Shown here in pieces: positions 7,303 through 14,902 of a stretch of DNA of 15,237 nt. This DNA is from Candidatus Thorarchaeota archaeon. Its GTDB lineage: Archaea > Asgardarchaeota > Thorarchaeia > Thorarchaeales > Thorarchaeaceae. The notes under the pieces are model-generated. The model had not been told where the DNA came from, made no database searches, and saw only the letters and a list, made by a program, of their open reading frames with translations. Where the stretch lies: positions 1 to 15,237 of the forward strand of contig DXJI01000045.1 of the NCBI GenBank assembly GCA_019057595.1. The letters run 5' to 3'. Position 1 is the first letter of the stretch; each line of letters begins with the position of its first letter. A program made the position numbers and the translations under genes.

Positions 7303-7530
7303 GTACTAAGCACCCACCAATATTTTATTCGGGACAATATTTCACACGATTCTGCGACGGTTTTTCCACTAATGTATCCGTCTCCTGTACTAGGGCACAA
7401 ATTAATTTGTCTCATATATTCTTTGCCTAGCAATACTCAGAATACAATCTGAGACATACACGGTCCCCACCCGCAAATCTTATCCGGACTCTAGTCTGAG
7501 ATAGAATTGTCAAGACAGGTGACTAGACCG
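7303..7530. other. Divergent intergenic region before coaBC
   Basis: This 228-bp region separates the minus-strand unknown gene from plus-strand coaBC and must hold both promoters. A TATA-like AATAAAATATT (minus, 7319-7330) serves the unknown gene. For coaBC the only candidate is a weak AAATCTTATCC (7475-7485), followed by the ribosome binding site at 7517-7522. No RNA gene or convincing operator is visible. Confidence 0.5.
7517..7522 (+). promoter_or_regulatory. Shine-Dalgarno AGGTGA that sets the coaBC start
   Basis: AGGTGA is a near-ideal ribosome binding site 8 bases before the ATG at 7531. It argues against the upstream in-frame TTG at 7507. Confidence 0.7.
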
Positions 7531-8769
7531 ATGGAGCATACATCGAAGCTCATCAAGGGTTCGCTCAGTGACTCATTGAAAGGAAAGTCTATTGCACTGT
7601 GCATAACCGGTAGTGTCGGAGCAGTAGAGTGTGTTGCTCTAGCAAGGAAACTGATGCGTCATGGAGCAGAGGTCTACACAGTCATGAGCAAGGCGGCCCA
7701 GGAAATCATTCATCCCTATCTCATGGAATGGGCTACAGGGAATGTAGTCGTCACGAAACTCACGGGACAGATAGAGCATGTGACTCTAGCAGGAAAGCAC
7801 AACGATCATGTTGACCTAGTCATGATTGCACCGGCAACAGCAAACACCATTGGAAAGGTAGCAAACGGAATCGATGACACTCCAGTCACCACGACTGTTT
7901 CTTCTGCGATTGGTGCTGGAATTCCCCTGATTGTCGTTCCAGCGATGCACGAATCTCTGTACGACCATCCTGCAGTGATTGAGAATATCAAGAAACTGAA
8001 GAGGATGGGAATCACAGTTGTATCTCCAAGGATGGAAGAGGCGAAGGCAAAGATCCCTACTGTCAAGACAATTGTGGATCATGTATTGTCTATTCTCGGT
8101 CCGAAAGACCTTGAGGGGAAACGGTTCGTTGTGACAGCGGGCCCGACAAGAGGATGGATTGACAGAGTACGTTTCATCACCAACCCTTCAACAGGAAAAA
8201 TGGGTATCGCTATCGTTGAAAATCTAATTCTCAGAGGAGCTGAGGTCAGTTTCATTGTGGGACCCATCTCTGAGAACGTTCCGGACCAAGCAGAGGTTCT
8301 GAGGGTAACCACCTCAAAAGAAATGATGGACACGGTATTGAGTGAACTCTCAAAGAAGAAGACGGATGTTTTTGTTTCAACTGCAGCAGTATTAGACTAT
8401 GAACCGTCAGAGATGGAAGACAGCAAGATAGCATCTGGTGCTACTGACCTTAGTGTTAGACTTGTTCCCACAAAGAAAATCGTTGAAGAAGCGAGAAAGA
8501 AACAGAAAGACCTGTTCATTGTGGGCTTCAAAGTGGAGTCAGGCGTGTCTGACAAGGAACTTGAAAAACGGGCAAGAGCGAAGATTGAAGCAGGAACCTG
8601 TGACCTCGTGGTTGCCAACGACGCTCAAAAGAAGGGAGTTGCATTTGGCACAGACACAAATGAGGTCCTAATCGTGGGTGGAAAAGATTTCACTAAGAAT
8701 GTTCCACTTGCACCGAAGAGAGAGATTGCACGTCACATTGTTGACGTGATCATTGAGAGAATGAAGTAG
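7531..8769 (+). CDS. coaBC: Bifunctional phosphopantothenoylcysteine decarboxylase / phosphopantothenate--cysteine ligase
   Basis: This 412-aa protein carries both CoA-pathway activities that turn 4'-phosphopantothenate and cysteine into 4'-phosphopantetheine. Residues about 18-188 form the FMN-binding decarboxylase (CoaC): CITGSVGAVE (24-33), the catalytic histidine H83 in IEHVTLAG, APATANTIGKVANG (100-113) and PAMHESLYDHP (137-147). Residues about 195-412 form the ligase (CoaB): VTAGPTRGWIDRVRFITNPSTGKMG (positions 201-225, with N218), then AAVLDY, the LVPTKKI stretch, VGFKVE and VANDAQKKGVAFGTDTNE. The bacterial decarboxylase loop ACGxxGxGRM is replaced by SPRMEEAKAKIP (165-176), which has no cysteine. 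The ATG at 7531 is chosen for its AGGTGA. The gene is divergent from the rest of the CoA block and ends one base from the convergent roadblock gene. Confidence 0.95.
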   Translation: MEHTSKLIKGSLSDSLKGKSIALCITGSVGAVECVALARKLMRHGAEVYTVMSKAAQEIIHPYLMEWATGNVVVTKLTGQIEHVTLAGKHNDHVDLVMIAPATANTIGKVANGIDDTPVTTTVSSAIGAGIPLIVVPAMHESLYDHPAVIENIKKLKRMGITVVSPRMEEAKAKIPTVKTIVDHVLSILGPKDLEGKRFVVTAGPTRGWIDRVRFITNPSTGKMGIAIVENLILRGAEVSFIVGPISENVPDQAEVLRVTTSKEMMDTVLSELSKKKTDVFVSTAAVLDYEPSEMEDSKIASGATDLSVRLVPTKKIVEEARKKQKDLFIVGFKVESGVSDKELEKRARAKIEAGTCDLVVANDAQKKGVAFGTDTNEVLIVGGKDFTKNVPLAPKREIARHIVDVIIERMK

Positions 8770-8770
8770 A

Positions 8771-9133
8771 CTAGAGTATCTCAAGAAGGGACTCTGCCAT
8801 TCTTTTCATGTCTACGAATATCAGACCAATCTGTGCGTCAGCTTTGGCTAAAACGAGAAACAATGCGTTCTCTCCAACTGATGTGAGTAGGGTGTATCCT
8901 CGATCGCTCTTGACATAGATCTCCATCAGAACGCCACGATCCAGTTCGTTGGTTGCCTTCTCACCGAGGGAAAGCATTGCTGCGCTGATGGCAGCTACGC
9001 TCTCTTGCTCAGCTTCAGGAAGTGCTGATGAGATCATGAGACCGTCAGCAGAAACAAGAGCAGCTCCTTCAACACCGGGTACTGTTTCGAAGTCTCTAAT
9101 GATTTGATTGATGTTGTCGACACGGCTGGACAT
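8771..9133 (-). CDS. Roadblock/LC7 domain protein
   Basis: This 120-aa single-domain protein has the roadblock/LC7 (MglB-type) pattern: an N-terminal helix (VDNINQIIRDFETVPGV), strand EGAALVSADGLMISS (22-36), a long helix through AAISAAMLSLGEKATNEL, and strands GVLMEIYVKS, YTLLTSVGENALFLVLA and a final amphipathic helix. Such proteins dimerise and act as scaffolds or GTPase regulators. Two small GTPase genes are in the same window (919-1743 and 14129-14830). The open frame reaches a TTG at 9151, but ATG at 9133 has GAGGGTG (9139-9145) 5 bases upstream and is preferred. A TATA-like TTATTATA lies at 9181-9188. Its stop is one base from that of coaBC on the other strand. Confidence 0.92.
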   Translation of the reverse strand: MSSRVDNINQIIRDFETVPGVEGAALVSADGLMISSALPEAEQESVAAISAAMLSLGEKATNELDRGVLMEIYVKSDRGYTLLTSVGENALFLVLAKADAQIGLIFVDMKRMAESLLEIL

Positions 9134-9138
9134 ACTTG

Positions 9139-9145
9139 CACCCTC
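9139..9145 (-). promoter_or_regulatory. Shine-Dalgarno GAGGGTG for the roadblock gene
   Basis: On the minus strand GAGGGTG lies 5 bases before the ATG at 9133, which selects this start over the TTG at 9151. Confidence 0.6.
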
Positions 9146-9180
9146 GGCCAATCAGAACAAACGCTAGTCTGTGGCCACTC

Positions 9181-9188
9181 TATAATAA
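9181..9188 (-). promoter_or_regulatory. TATA box of the roadblock gene
   Basis: The minus strand reads TTATTATA about 51 bases before the ATG at 9133. Initiation about 26 bases downstream would give a leader near 25 nt that contains the ribosome binding site. The gene can thus be transcribed apart from the large gene upstream. Confidence 0.5.
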
Positions 9189-9206
9189 CTTATTGCATTT
9201 TCTGGA

Positions 9207-12200
9207 TTACACACCAAAGTACTCGCGAACGTCCGCCTTCCCGTCTTCCTTCTCTCGTTTCTTTCGATCTTCTTTAGTCCTCTTTTGATCACGAGGTGTC
9301 TTATCACGTTGCCACGGCATGTCGTCGCCGCGTTTCTTCTTCACGTATATCCAACCTGCAACCAAGGCGATAACTCCACCACCGAAGATACCAATTGTCA
9401 GCCATGGGAACGGACGAATCAGGATGAATTGTTCGAGAATGAGAGACAACGTGTCAAATCCAGCCTTCGATGCATCGATTTGAAGATCGAAAGCACCTAG
9501 GTTGGCTCCGGTCCATTCATTGGTAAGTGTGACCCTGAAAACTCCTGAGCCTACATCAACAGCGTCAAGCTGACTCGAGTTAAGCCACACAGTAACGTCA
9601 GCATCAGTGATGTCATTGCCAACAAGATCTTCAAACTTGAGATCGATTTGAACTGTGTCACCCGCCCAGATAATCTGCTGATTGAGTGTGTAACTACTCA
9701 ACAAAACGGATGGTGCCTCACTCCAAGATACAGCATTCTCAATTGTTGAATTCCGTGACAATCCAGAGGGGGTTGTTGTGGTCAGTGCTACTTTCCCAGA
9801 TCCTATAGCTCCCGCAACAATGACAGGATTTGAACCGTCTGTGGCCAGTACAGAGAGGTTGGCCCAGACAGATGAGAAGTGCCCTTGATAATCAACAGAC
9901 GACCCTAGAACATTGGGTGCACTCATCAGGGGATGCTGATCATCAGTGATGGTAATTGAGGACCCACTTCCAGTAGAGCTGAACGTCACCTCCCAGGGCA
10001 ACCAATTAAGATTCTCAGACACTCCAAAGACAACGAGTACACCTCCATTCCTGACGTAAGTGTTCAATTCACTGGTTGAAGTCGCAAGATTTGCCCCAAG
10101 AACAGATATCGTGTCTGGTTCAATCAGGACTACTTTTCTAATAGAGAGAAGCTGAGTGAAGCTCGTGAAATTCGAAGTTTCATAATAGTCATAGGACAGT
10201 CCGAGCGATTCGAGTGTATCTGGAAGATAGCTTGAATCCCCTAGGGCTGCAATACCTGTAGTTCCTCGACCCGGAATATGAGAATCGTAAGACTGGGTGA
10301 GAGGATCCTCTGCGGCCACATGAGGATAAGCGCTGGGTTCATAGAGGCGTACAGATGGGTCTCCAAAGAGAATCTGCTGATTGGCATAATCCCTGGGATC
10401 TCTATCAATGAGCGGGTCAGAATAGTCAGCAGAAATGGTCTGTAGACCTTTCGTTAGTGCATACCCCAAAGTATCTCCATCACACAGAGATTGAGCCAAG
10501 AGAACCGAGAGCATTCCTGCAGGTTGGAAGTAAACTGTCCTAGGAGCGCCAGTGACTCCCACGGCTCCATGCTCCATCAGCATCAGAGGCATACCTGTAC
10601 CCCCAAGCAGACATGCGGTAAGTATGACAATTGGAGAACCTATGTTATCAATTGCAGCTTCAAGCTCATCAGTCGATCTAGTGACATGATTTGCATTCTC
10701 TGCAGAATAGACAACTGGATTCACCAGGCTGTCCTGATCCTGACTACTTTCTCTAATTAACTCACTCTCCTCAAAGCCCCAACTTGCATCAGCGTTCCTT
10801 AGAGAGAAGTAACCAGGTCCAGCAGGTCGAAACGGAGGATCTCTAGGAAGCAGCGTGAGTGTGCCATGAGTGCTTAAGGTCCAGAAACCTACCTGCGAGC
10901 CAATCATTTCAAAGACCTCGTTTTGACCGACATGTAGCTCGTTGGTGAAACCTGCGTCTTCGAGGGCATCAGTAGTGTTCTCGATCTGAAAGAGTTTGTA
11001 ATAGTCATAGTTGTTATCGCTGAAATCCGCTCCATCTGTGTAAGCATACATACTGACCAAAGTTGTGTCAGCATTCTCTGCTGTGAGGAAAAGGAACCTG
11101 TGGAGTACACCGCGATTAATGAAGACCGAGGCCAGAGTCGCAGTTTCTGCAGGGATTCGACCAGGCATGAAGTGAGACTGAAGAGATCTATCAAAACTCA
11201 AAGGTAACAGTGAGTCCGGAGCAATTACAACTACTGGTTGGGAGGTTGTCGAGTTGTATGCACCTCTTACAGATACAAATGACTCGAAACTATCCACAGA
11301 CTTCATCATCGAGAACTTGTTGGGGATTCGTTCATCGTACCAACCGTTCTCGGCACGGTTCTCATATTTGTTGATGACATAGATGTTGTTGATTTCAGGA
11401 CCGATTTTGTATGGAGCCCAAGTCTCCTGAGCGCGAGTCGTGATTGAGTTGTCGGTCCCAGAGAGGGAGAATATTGGGGCACCATGGGCTGCAGCTGAAA
11501 ATGCAGCTGGAGCAAAGAACTCGTTATTGTTGCAAAGAGGGACGGTGACTACAATGTCAGGAGATTCAGATAGGCTGGTAATAGCAGACGAAACGGTGGA
11601 ATATGTCTGTAGATTGGTCACAGTCATTGATGCGTTCAACAGACCCTCTAGTGCTACACCTTGAAGGTCAGAAGGATCAACAAGCCAAGCGGCAGACACT
11701 CCGAGTCGTGAGAGAGCCCATTGGGTTTCTACAGGCACTTGGTCTGCATTCACATAAAGAAGTGGAACATTGAGTAGAGATGCCAATACCGCTGCGTTAG
11801 ATGCTGCTTCCATGTAAGCAGACAGGTCGGTAGATTGCATCGAAATTTCCCAGGACAACTCGATGTTGTTCTGTTCAGTTGTCGCATCCATCCAAGCTGC
11901 GATAATTTTCCAGTCACCTGCCATCGGATAGGGTAATTCGATGGTTTCAATTCCAGGACTAGAGAGGATGCTTCCTGCTGGTGCCCACATTGTCATGCGA
12001 CCTGTTGGATCTACAAGTGCTAAGTTCAAGTCTGTCGCAACATTGTCCCATGTCAGAGTAACATTAAACCACTTTGCATCACTCGGAACATTGGCAGATA
12101 CTATGTGACCGGGATGGGAAATCACATCACCGTTCATACTCGTCGGACTAGCTGGTGATGCGGAATCACGAGAAACATTCATGGTCCAGATTCCATCAAC

Positions 12201-13040
12201 AGTCTTGGGTAACCAGAAGTTCAACGGTACAGGAGATTCCACATAAGTCAAAAGTCGTGAGAAGAAGACCTGATTATATATTGAATAATCGACGATTTCT
12301 CCATTAGGGTCAATAAGCTGGTGCGTGATAATCTCTGAACCAGTCCAGTTCAAAGCCCCCTCAATCCAACCAGCCCAAGATGGAGGAGTGAAAGTTATGC
12401 TTTCCGGAGTTCCATAGTTCACTGATCCTGAAAACCCAGTGGGTTCTGATGCTTGGTCCTCAAATGTGTGAGTTGTACTTCCAACAATAGTCGAGGGTGT
12501 GTTGAAATTCTCTTCCACCACTGCCAGAACAGCAGAACTACTTGTACTCCATTCTGATACAGCTATCTTTGCAGCAATATCAGCTGCACTAGTACCAGTT
12601 ATACGGGGATACACCTTGACACCAAGATCTTGTTGAAGAGAGGTGATGTAACTCTCTGAGAAATCACCAACTGCGAAAGCCTGTGTTATTCCACCATCGG
12701 CCTCCAAGTATTCACCCCAATCCTCCAACAACCATGCCTCACTCGAAGATCCCTCACTATAGATCAGTGGAGAGATGTATTGAGTGTCGTTGTGATAGAA
12801 TACTGAGGTGGGGACAGTGGCCATGTAAGCGAACTCATCGATATATGAGTTTGAATCCGGCGCAACAAACGCTACTCTCCGTAGTGGTATCTGATCGGAG
12901 GGAACATCGCCCAGCAAGTATGTCATGGGGGAACTGTTCGTATAGGAGTTGTTCACGAATGTAACAGATAATGGACTAATCGTTCCAATGAAGAGGATCA
13001 CGACAAGAACCGAGAGAATTTTTATCCTATGACTTGTCAT
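9207..13040 (-). CDS. Membrane-anchored surface protein with C25 (gingipain-like) peptidase domain
   Basis: This large protein has 1277 aa. A signal peptide or anchor covers about residues 5-27 (RIKILSVLVVILFIGTI). Two beta-sandwich regions follow (about 215-300 and 318-405), each with a pre-peptidase-like strand pattern and an (I/V)DPxG(E/R) turn. A stretch around 415-470 recalls cell-wall-binding type 2 repeats. From about 600 to 900 lies a clan CD, C25-like domain: H725 in TLSTHGTLT, C810 in ILTACLLGG, and the family's closing motif ILFGDPSVRLY (about 885-895). Next come a class I amidotransferase-like fold (YVRNGGVLVVFG) and an Ig-like domain (about 1095-1200). One transmembrane helix (about 1209-1231) precedes a 44-residue tail dense in Lys, Arg, Asp and Glu. 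About a dozen N-x-S/T sequons fit an exported, glycosylated ectodomain. Start ATG 13040 has GGAGTG (13048-13053); the frame extends to a GTG at 13067. Confidence 0.85.
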   Translation of the reverse strand: MTSHRIKILSVLVVILFIGTISPLSVTFVNNSYTNSSPMTYLLGDVPSDQIPLRRVAFVAPDSNSYIDEFAYMATVPTSVFYHNDTQYISPLIYSEGSSSEAWLLEDWGEYLEADGGITQAFAVGDFSESYITSLQQDLGVKVYPRITGTSAADIAAKIAVSEWSTSSSAVLAVVEENFNTPSTIVGSTTHTFEDQASEPTGFSGSVNYGTPESITFTPPSWAGWIEGALNWTGSEIITHQLIDPNGEIVDYSIYNQVFFSRLLTYVESPVPLNFWLPKTVDGIWTMNVSRDSASPASPTSMNGDVISHPGHIVSANVPSDAKWFNVTLTWDNVATDLNLALVDPTGRMTMWAPAGSILSSPGIETIELPYPMAGDWKIIAAWMDATTEQNNIELSWEISMQSTDLSAYMEAASNAAVLASLLNVPLLYVNADQVPVETQWALSRLGVSAAWLVDPSDLQGVALEGLLNASMTVTNLQTYSTVSSAITSLSESPDIVVTVPLCNNNEFFAPAAFSAAAHGAPIFSLSGTDNSITTRAQETWAPYKIGPEINNIYVINKYENRAENGWYDERIPNKFSMMKSVDSFESFVSVRGAYNSTTSQPVVVIAPDSLLPLSFDRSLQSHFMPGRIPAETATLASVFINRGVLHRFLFLTAENADTTLVSMYAYTDGADFSDNNYDYYKLFQIENTTDALEDAGFTNELHVGQNEVFEMIGSQVGFWTLSTHGTLTLLPRDPPFRPAGPGYFSLRNADASWGFEESELIRESSQDQDSLVNPVVYSAENANHVTRSTDELEAAIDNIGSPIVILTACLLGGTGMPLMLMEHGAVGVTGAPRTVYFQPAGMLSVLLAQSLCDGDTLGYALTKGLQTISADYSDPLIDRDPRDYANQQILFGDPSVRLYEPSAYPHVAAEDPLTQSYDSHIPGRGTTGIAALGDSSYLPDTLESLGLSYDYYETSNFTSFTQLLSIRKVVLIEPDTISVLGANLATSTSELNTYVRNGGVLVVFGVSENLNWLPWEVTFSSTGSGSSITITDDQHPLMSAPNVLGSSVDYQGHFSSVWANLSVLATDGSNPVIVAGAIGSGKVALTTTTPSGLSRNSTIENAVSWSEAPSVLLSSYTLNQQIIWAGDTVQIDLKFEDLVGNDITDADVTVWLNSSQLDAVDVGSGVFRVTLTNEWTGANLGAFDLQIDASKAGFDTLSLILEQFILIRPFPWLTIGIFGGGVIALVAGWIYVKKKRGDDMPWQRDKTPRDQKRTKEDRKKREKEDGKADVREYFGV

Positions 13041-13047
13041 ATGGGGC

Positions 13048-13053
13048 ACTCCG
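13048..13053 (-). promoter_or_regulatory. Shine-Dalgarno GGAGTG for the surface protein gene
   Basis: GGAGTG on the minus strand lies 7 bases before the ATG at 13040. That start places the basic residues and hydrophobic core of the signal peptide at the very N-terminus, as expected. A weak TATA-like CTATTTACTA lies at 13081-13090. Confidence 0.55.
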
Positions 13054-13142
13054 ATAAAGGGCACCACGATGTTCTCAACTTAGTAAATAGAGTTTGTTCT
13101 TGTGGAACCATTGGTTATGAAATCAAGGAACTGTATCTGTAT

Positions 13143-14003
13143 CTACTCTTTGGATTGGAAATCAAGTAGATCTTCGTCGACATCCTCATCGCCGACGACG
13201 ACTTCAATCTCCTCTGGAAGAGCGTCAATGATATCATCAATGACTCGTCTGAGACGACGGCGAGTGCTCTTTGGGATGTCCCACATCTTCTGCTCAGCAC
13301 GTTCGACCACTTCTCTCGCAATATCAAAGATCTCAGCTTCATAGTAGTTCTGAGCAGCCTCAACAAAGTGTTCTGCAGCTTTCTTTTGGTTTCCGCCAGT
13401 TTCAGCAATGTCACCGAGCAGAGATAGAGCATCAGCAATACCAGCTTTGTCCTCAATCTCACGATAGACCTTCAGAGCCTTCTTGATAGTTGTTGAAGCT
13501 ACTGTCCAGTCTTCCTTGTCAACGTATGCTGCGCCAATGTCCATGATGACACTGGCAACACCCTGTTGATTGTCAAGGGTTTTGTATGCCTTCTGGGCCT
13601 TCTTGAAATGTCCCAAGGCAACGTCAAAGCTCCCTTGACCTAGGTTGGCCAACGCTAGTCCGTAAGTGACATCTGCTGAACCACCGTCATTTTTTGCCTT
13701 ATCGAACTTTTTCTTAGCTGCCTCAAGGGTGCCAATTGCTTCATCCCAGCGTTCGAGGTTGATCTGTGCAACACCAAGGTTGTACATCGTGTCGCACACT
13801 CCTGTCTCATCATTCAGATCCTTGTAAATCTCTATTGAGTCGTTGAAACACTTGTGAGCCTCATCAAATTCAGCAACTGACATGTAGATATTACCTACAG
13901 CATTGAACATCTTAGCGGCGGTTTCTTTCTCTCCAGCCTCTCGAGCCTGAGCAGCTCTCTCCAAAATCTCGGCTGGGTCCATGTCTTCAATATCTTGACT
14001 CAT
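13143..14003 (-). CDS. TPR-repeat protein with acidic C-terminal tail
   Basis: This 286-aa soluble protein is built from about five to six helical repeats with a period near 40 residues, visible as NIYMSVAEFDEAHKCF, YNLGVAQINLERWDEAIGTL, YGLALANLGQGSFDVALGHF, MDIGAAYVDKEDWTVASTTI and SLLGDIAETGGNQKKAAEHF. The period and the Y-K-x-L-x-D/N linkers resemble the TPR type in LGN/Pins-like scaffolds, which bind peptides or other proteins. A basic helix (STRRRLRRVIDDIIDALP) follows, then a strongly acidic tail (VGDEDVDEDLLDF). The start is ATG at 14003, 4 bases after AGGTGAG (14008-14014); the in-frame GTG at 14012 lies inside that ribosome binding site. It sits between the small GTPase gene and the surface protein gene, so an adaptor role is a reasonable guess. 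Confidence 0.9.
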   Translation of the reverse strand: MSQDIEDMDPAEILERAAQAREAGEKETAAKMFNAVGNIYMSVAEFDEAHKCFNDSIEIYKDLNDETGVCDTMYNLGVAQINLERWDEAIGTLEAAKKKFDKAKNDGGSADVTYGLALANLGQGSFDVALGHFKKAQKAYKTLDNQQGVASVIMDIGAAYVDKEDWTVASTTIKKALKVYREIEDKAGIADALSLLGDIAETGGNQKKAAEHFVEAAQNYYEAEIFDIAREVVERAEQKMWDIPKSTRRRLRRVIDDIIDALPEEIEVVVGDEDVDEDLLDFQSKE

Positions 14004-14007
14004 AAGG

Positions 14008-14014
14008 CTCACCT
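14008..14014 (-). promoter_or_regulatory. Shine-Dalgarno AGGTGAG for the TPR gene
   Basis: AGGTGAG on the minus strand lies 4 bases before the ATG at 14003 and overlaps the alternative GTG start at 14012. This makes the ATG the likely start. Confidence 0.65.
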
Positions 14015-14128
14015 TGTAAGTATTATCGGAGGCATTCTAAATCGCTTTTGATTCTTTCTGAATAGCCTCAATGACTTGACAATTTAGTATACACTGTGGA
14101 TGACTGACGCGGTGGCGTTTAGTTAAGT

Positions 14129-14830
14129 CTAACGCTTCATCAGCAAGACTGGATTTTCAAGAAGTGGTCGTATATTGTCTTTTACAATAAACTCCTCGTC
14201 ACCCATCTGGACCTCGAGTAGTTTCCTGAGTTCGAATCTCCTAAGATAACCCACAGCTTGGTCGCGCTCGACCTTCAAGTCCTTCATCAGTTTCTTGAGT
14301 CCTTTCTTGTCCCCACTATATTCAGCAAATTTCCCGAAGACCTTACTCCACTGCATCATCACAAGGTAAAGCAGGGTTCGAAGCATACTGTCCACATTTT
14401 CTCCAGTTTCGGCAGATACTGGGAATACGGGTAGACCTGCTAGAAATCGGAGGTTTTTCCTGAGTTGATCCACGGGTCTTGATTCTTTCAGGTCCTGTTT
14501 GTTAGCTGCAACAACACAAGGGACACCGGGGAGGAAGAATGCTATTTCTCTGAAGAAGAGCTTTGCCCGAGCATCGGACTCTGGGTCAACTGAATCGACA
14601 ACGAATATGATACCATCTGCTCCTTCACTGAGTATCTTACGCATGGTCCGGAATCTGAGCAGACCAGGGGTTCCAAACATGAAGACATTCATTCCATCCA
14701 CATTTGCAAGCCCATGATCCATTGCAATGGTCGTTCCCTTTCTTTCGACATTGATGCACGCACCATTAGTTATGTGATGGATCATTTTGCTCTTGCCAGC
14801 TTCAAATGGACCAGTGACAACAATCTTCAT
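14129..14830 (-). CDS. Small Ras-like GTPase with C-terminal helical extension
   Basis: This 233-aa protein resembles the archaeal/bacterial small GTPases of COG2229. Walker A is G7-PFEAGKS-14, the switch I Thr is in KGTTIAMDHG (31-40), the G3 region is FGTPG (52-56), the guanine motif is N110-KQD-113 and the G5 motif is S139-AE. Relatives usually have Gln after GTPG; here L57 follows, so intrinsic GTP hydrolysis may be slow or need a partner. Residues about 155-233 extend beyond the G domain as charged helices without a known motif. The frame reaches an upstream ATG at 14914, but the ATG at 14830 starts directly with the first beta strand and has AGAGGAG (14836-14842) 5 bases before it. A TATA-like CATATAATATG lies near 14892-14902. 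Confidence 0.9.
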   Translation of the reverse strand: MKIVVTGPFEAGKSKMIHHITNGACINVERKGTTIAMDHGLANVDGMNVFMFGTPGLLRFRTMRKILSEGADGIIFVVDSVDPESDARAKLFFREIAFFLPGVPCVVAANKQDLKESRPVDQLRKNLRFLAGLPVFPVSAETGENVDSMLRTLLYLVMMQWSKVFGKFAEYSGDKKGLKKLMKDLKVERDQAVGYLRRFELRKLLEVQMGDEEFIVKDNIRPLLENPVLLMKR

Positions 14831-14835
14831 TGATA

Positions 14836-14842
14836 CTCCTCT
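14836..14842 (-). promoter_or_regulatory. Shine-Dalgarno AGAGGAG for the small GTPase gene
   Basis: AGAGGAG on the minus strand lies 5 bases before the ATG at 14830 and decides against the in-frame upstream ATG at 14914, which would add 28 residues of unrelated sequence. Confidence 0.65.
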
Positions 14843-14891
14843 GCATTCCGAGTCTAAGACTACGAATCTGTGTATTCTCAGTATTCTGATG

Positions 14892-14902
14892 CATATTATA
14901 TG
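14892..14902 (-). promoter_or_regulatory. TATA box of the small GTPase gene
   Basis: The minus strand reads CATATAATATG. Initiation about 26 bases downstream, near 14870, would give a leader of about 40 nt before the ATG at 14830. The longer start at 14914 would lie upstream of this box and so would not be transcribed from it. Confidence 0.5.

Noticed and set aside
7486..7495. Short inverted repeat GACT-CT-AGTC before coaBC as an operator
   Set aside because: Four-base arms are expected by chance and it is not placed over a clear promoter element.
7507..7530. TTG start for coaBC
   Set aside because: AGGTGA at 7517-7522 is placed correctly for the ATG at 7531 and would lie inside the coding region if the TTG were used.
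12683..12964. Open frame of 93 codons opposite the N-terminus of the surface protein
   Set aside because: It is antisense to the signal peptide and N-terminal domain, with His/Pro/Cys-rich composition typical of a shadow frame.
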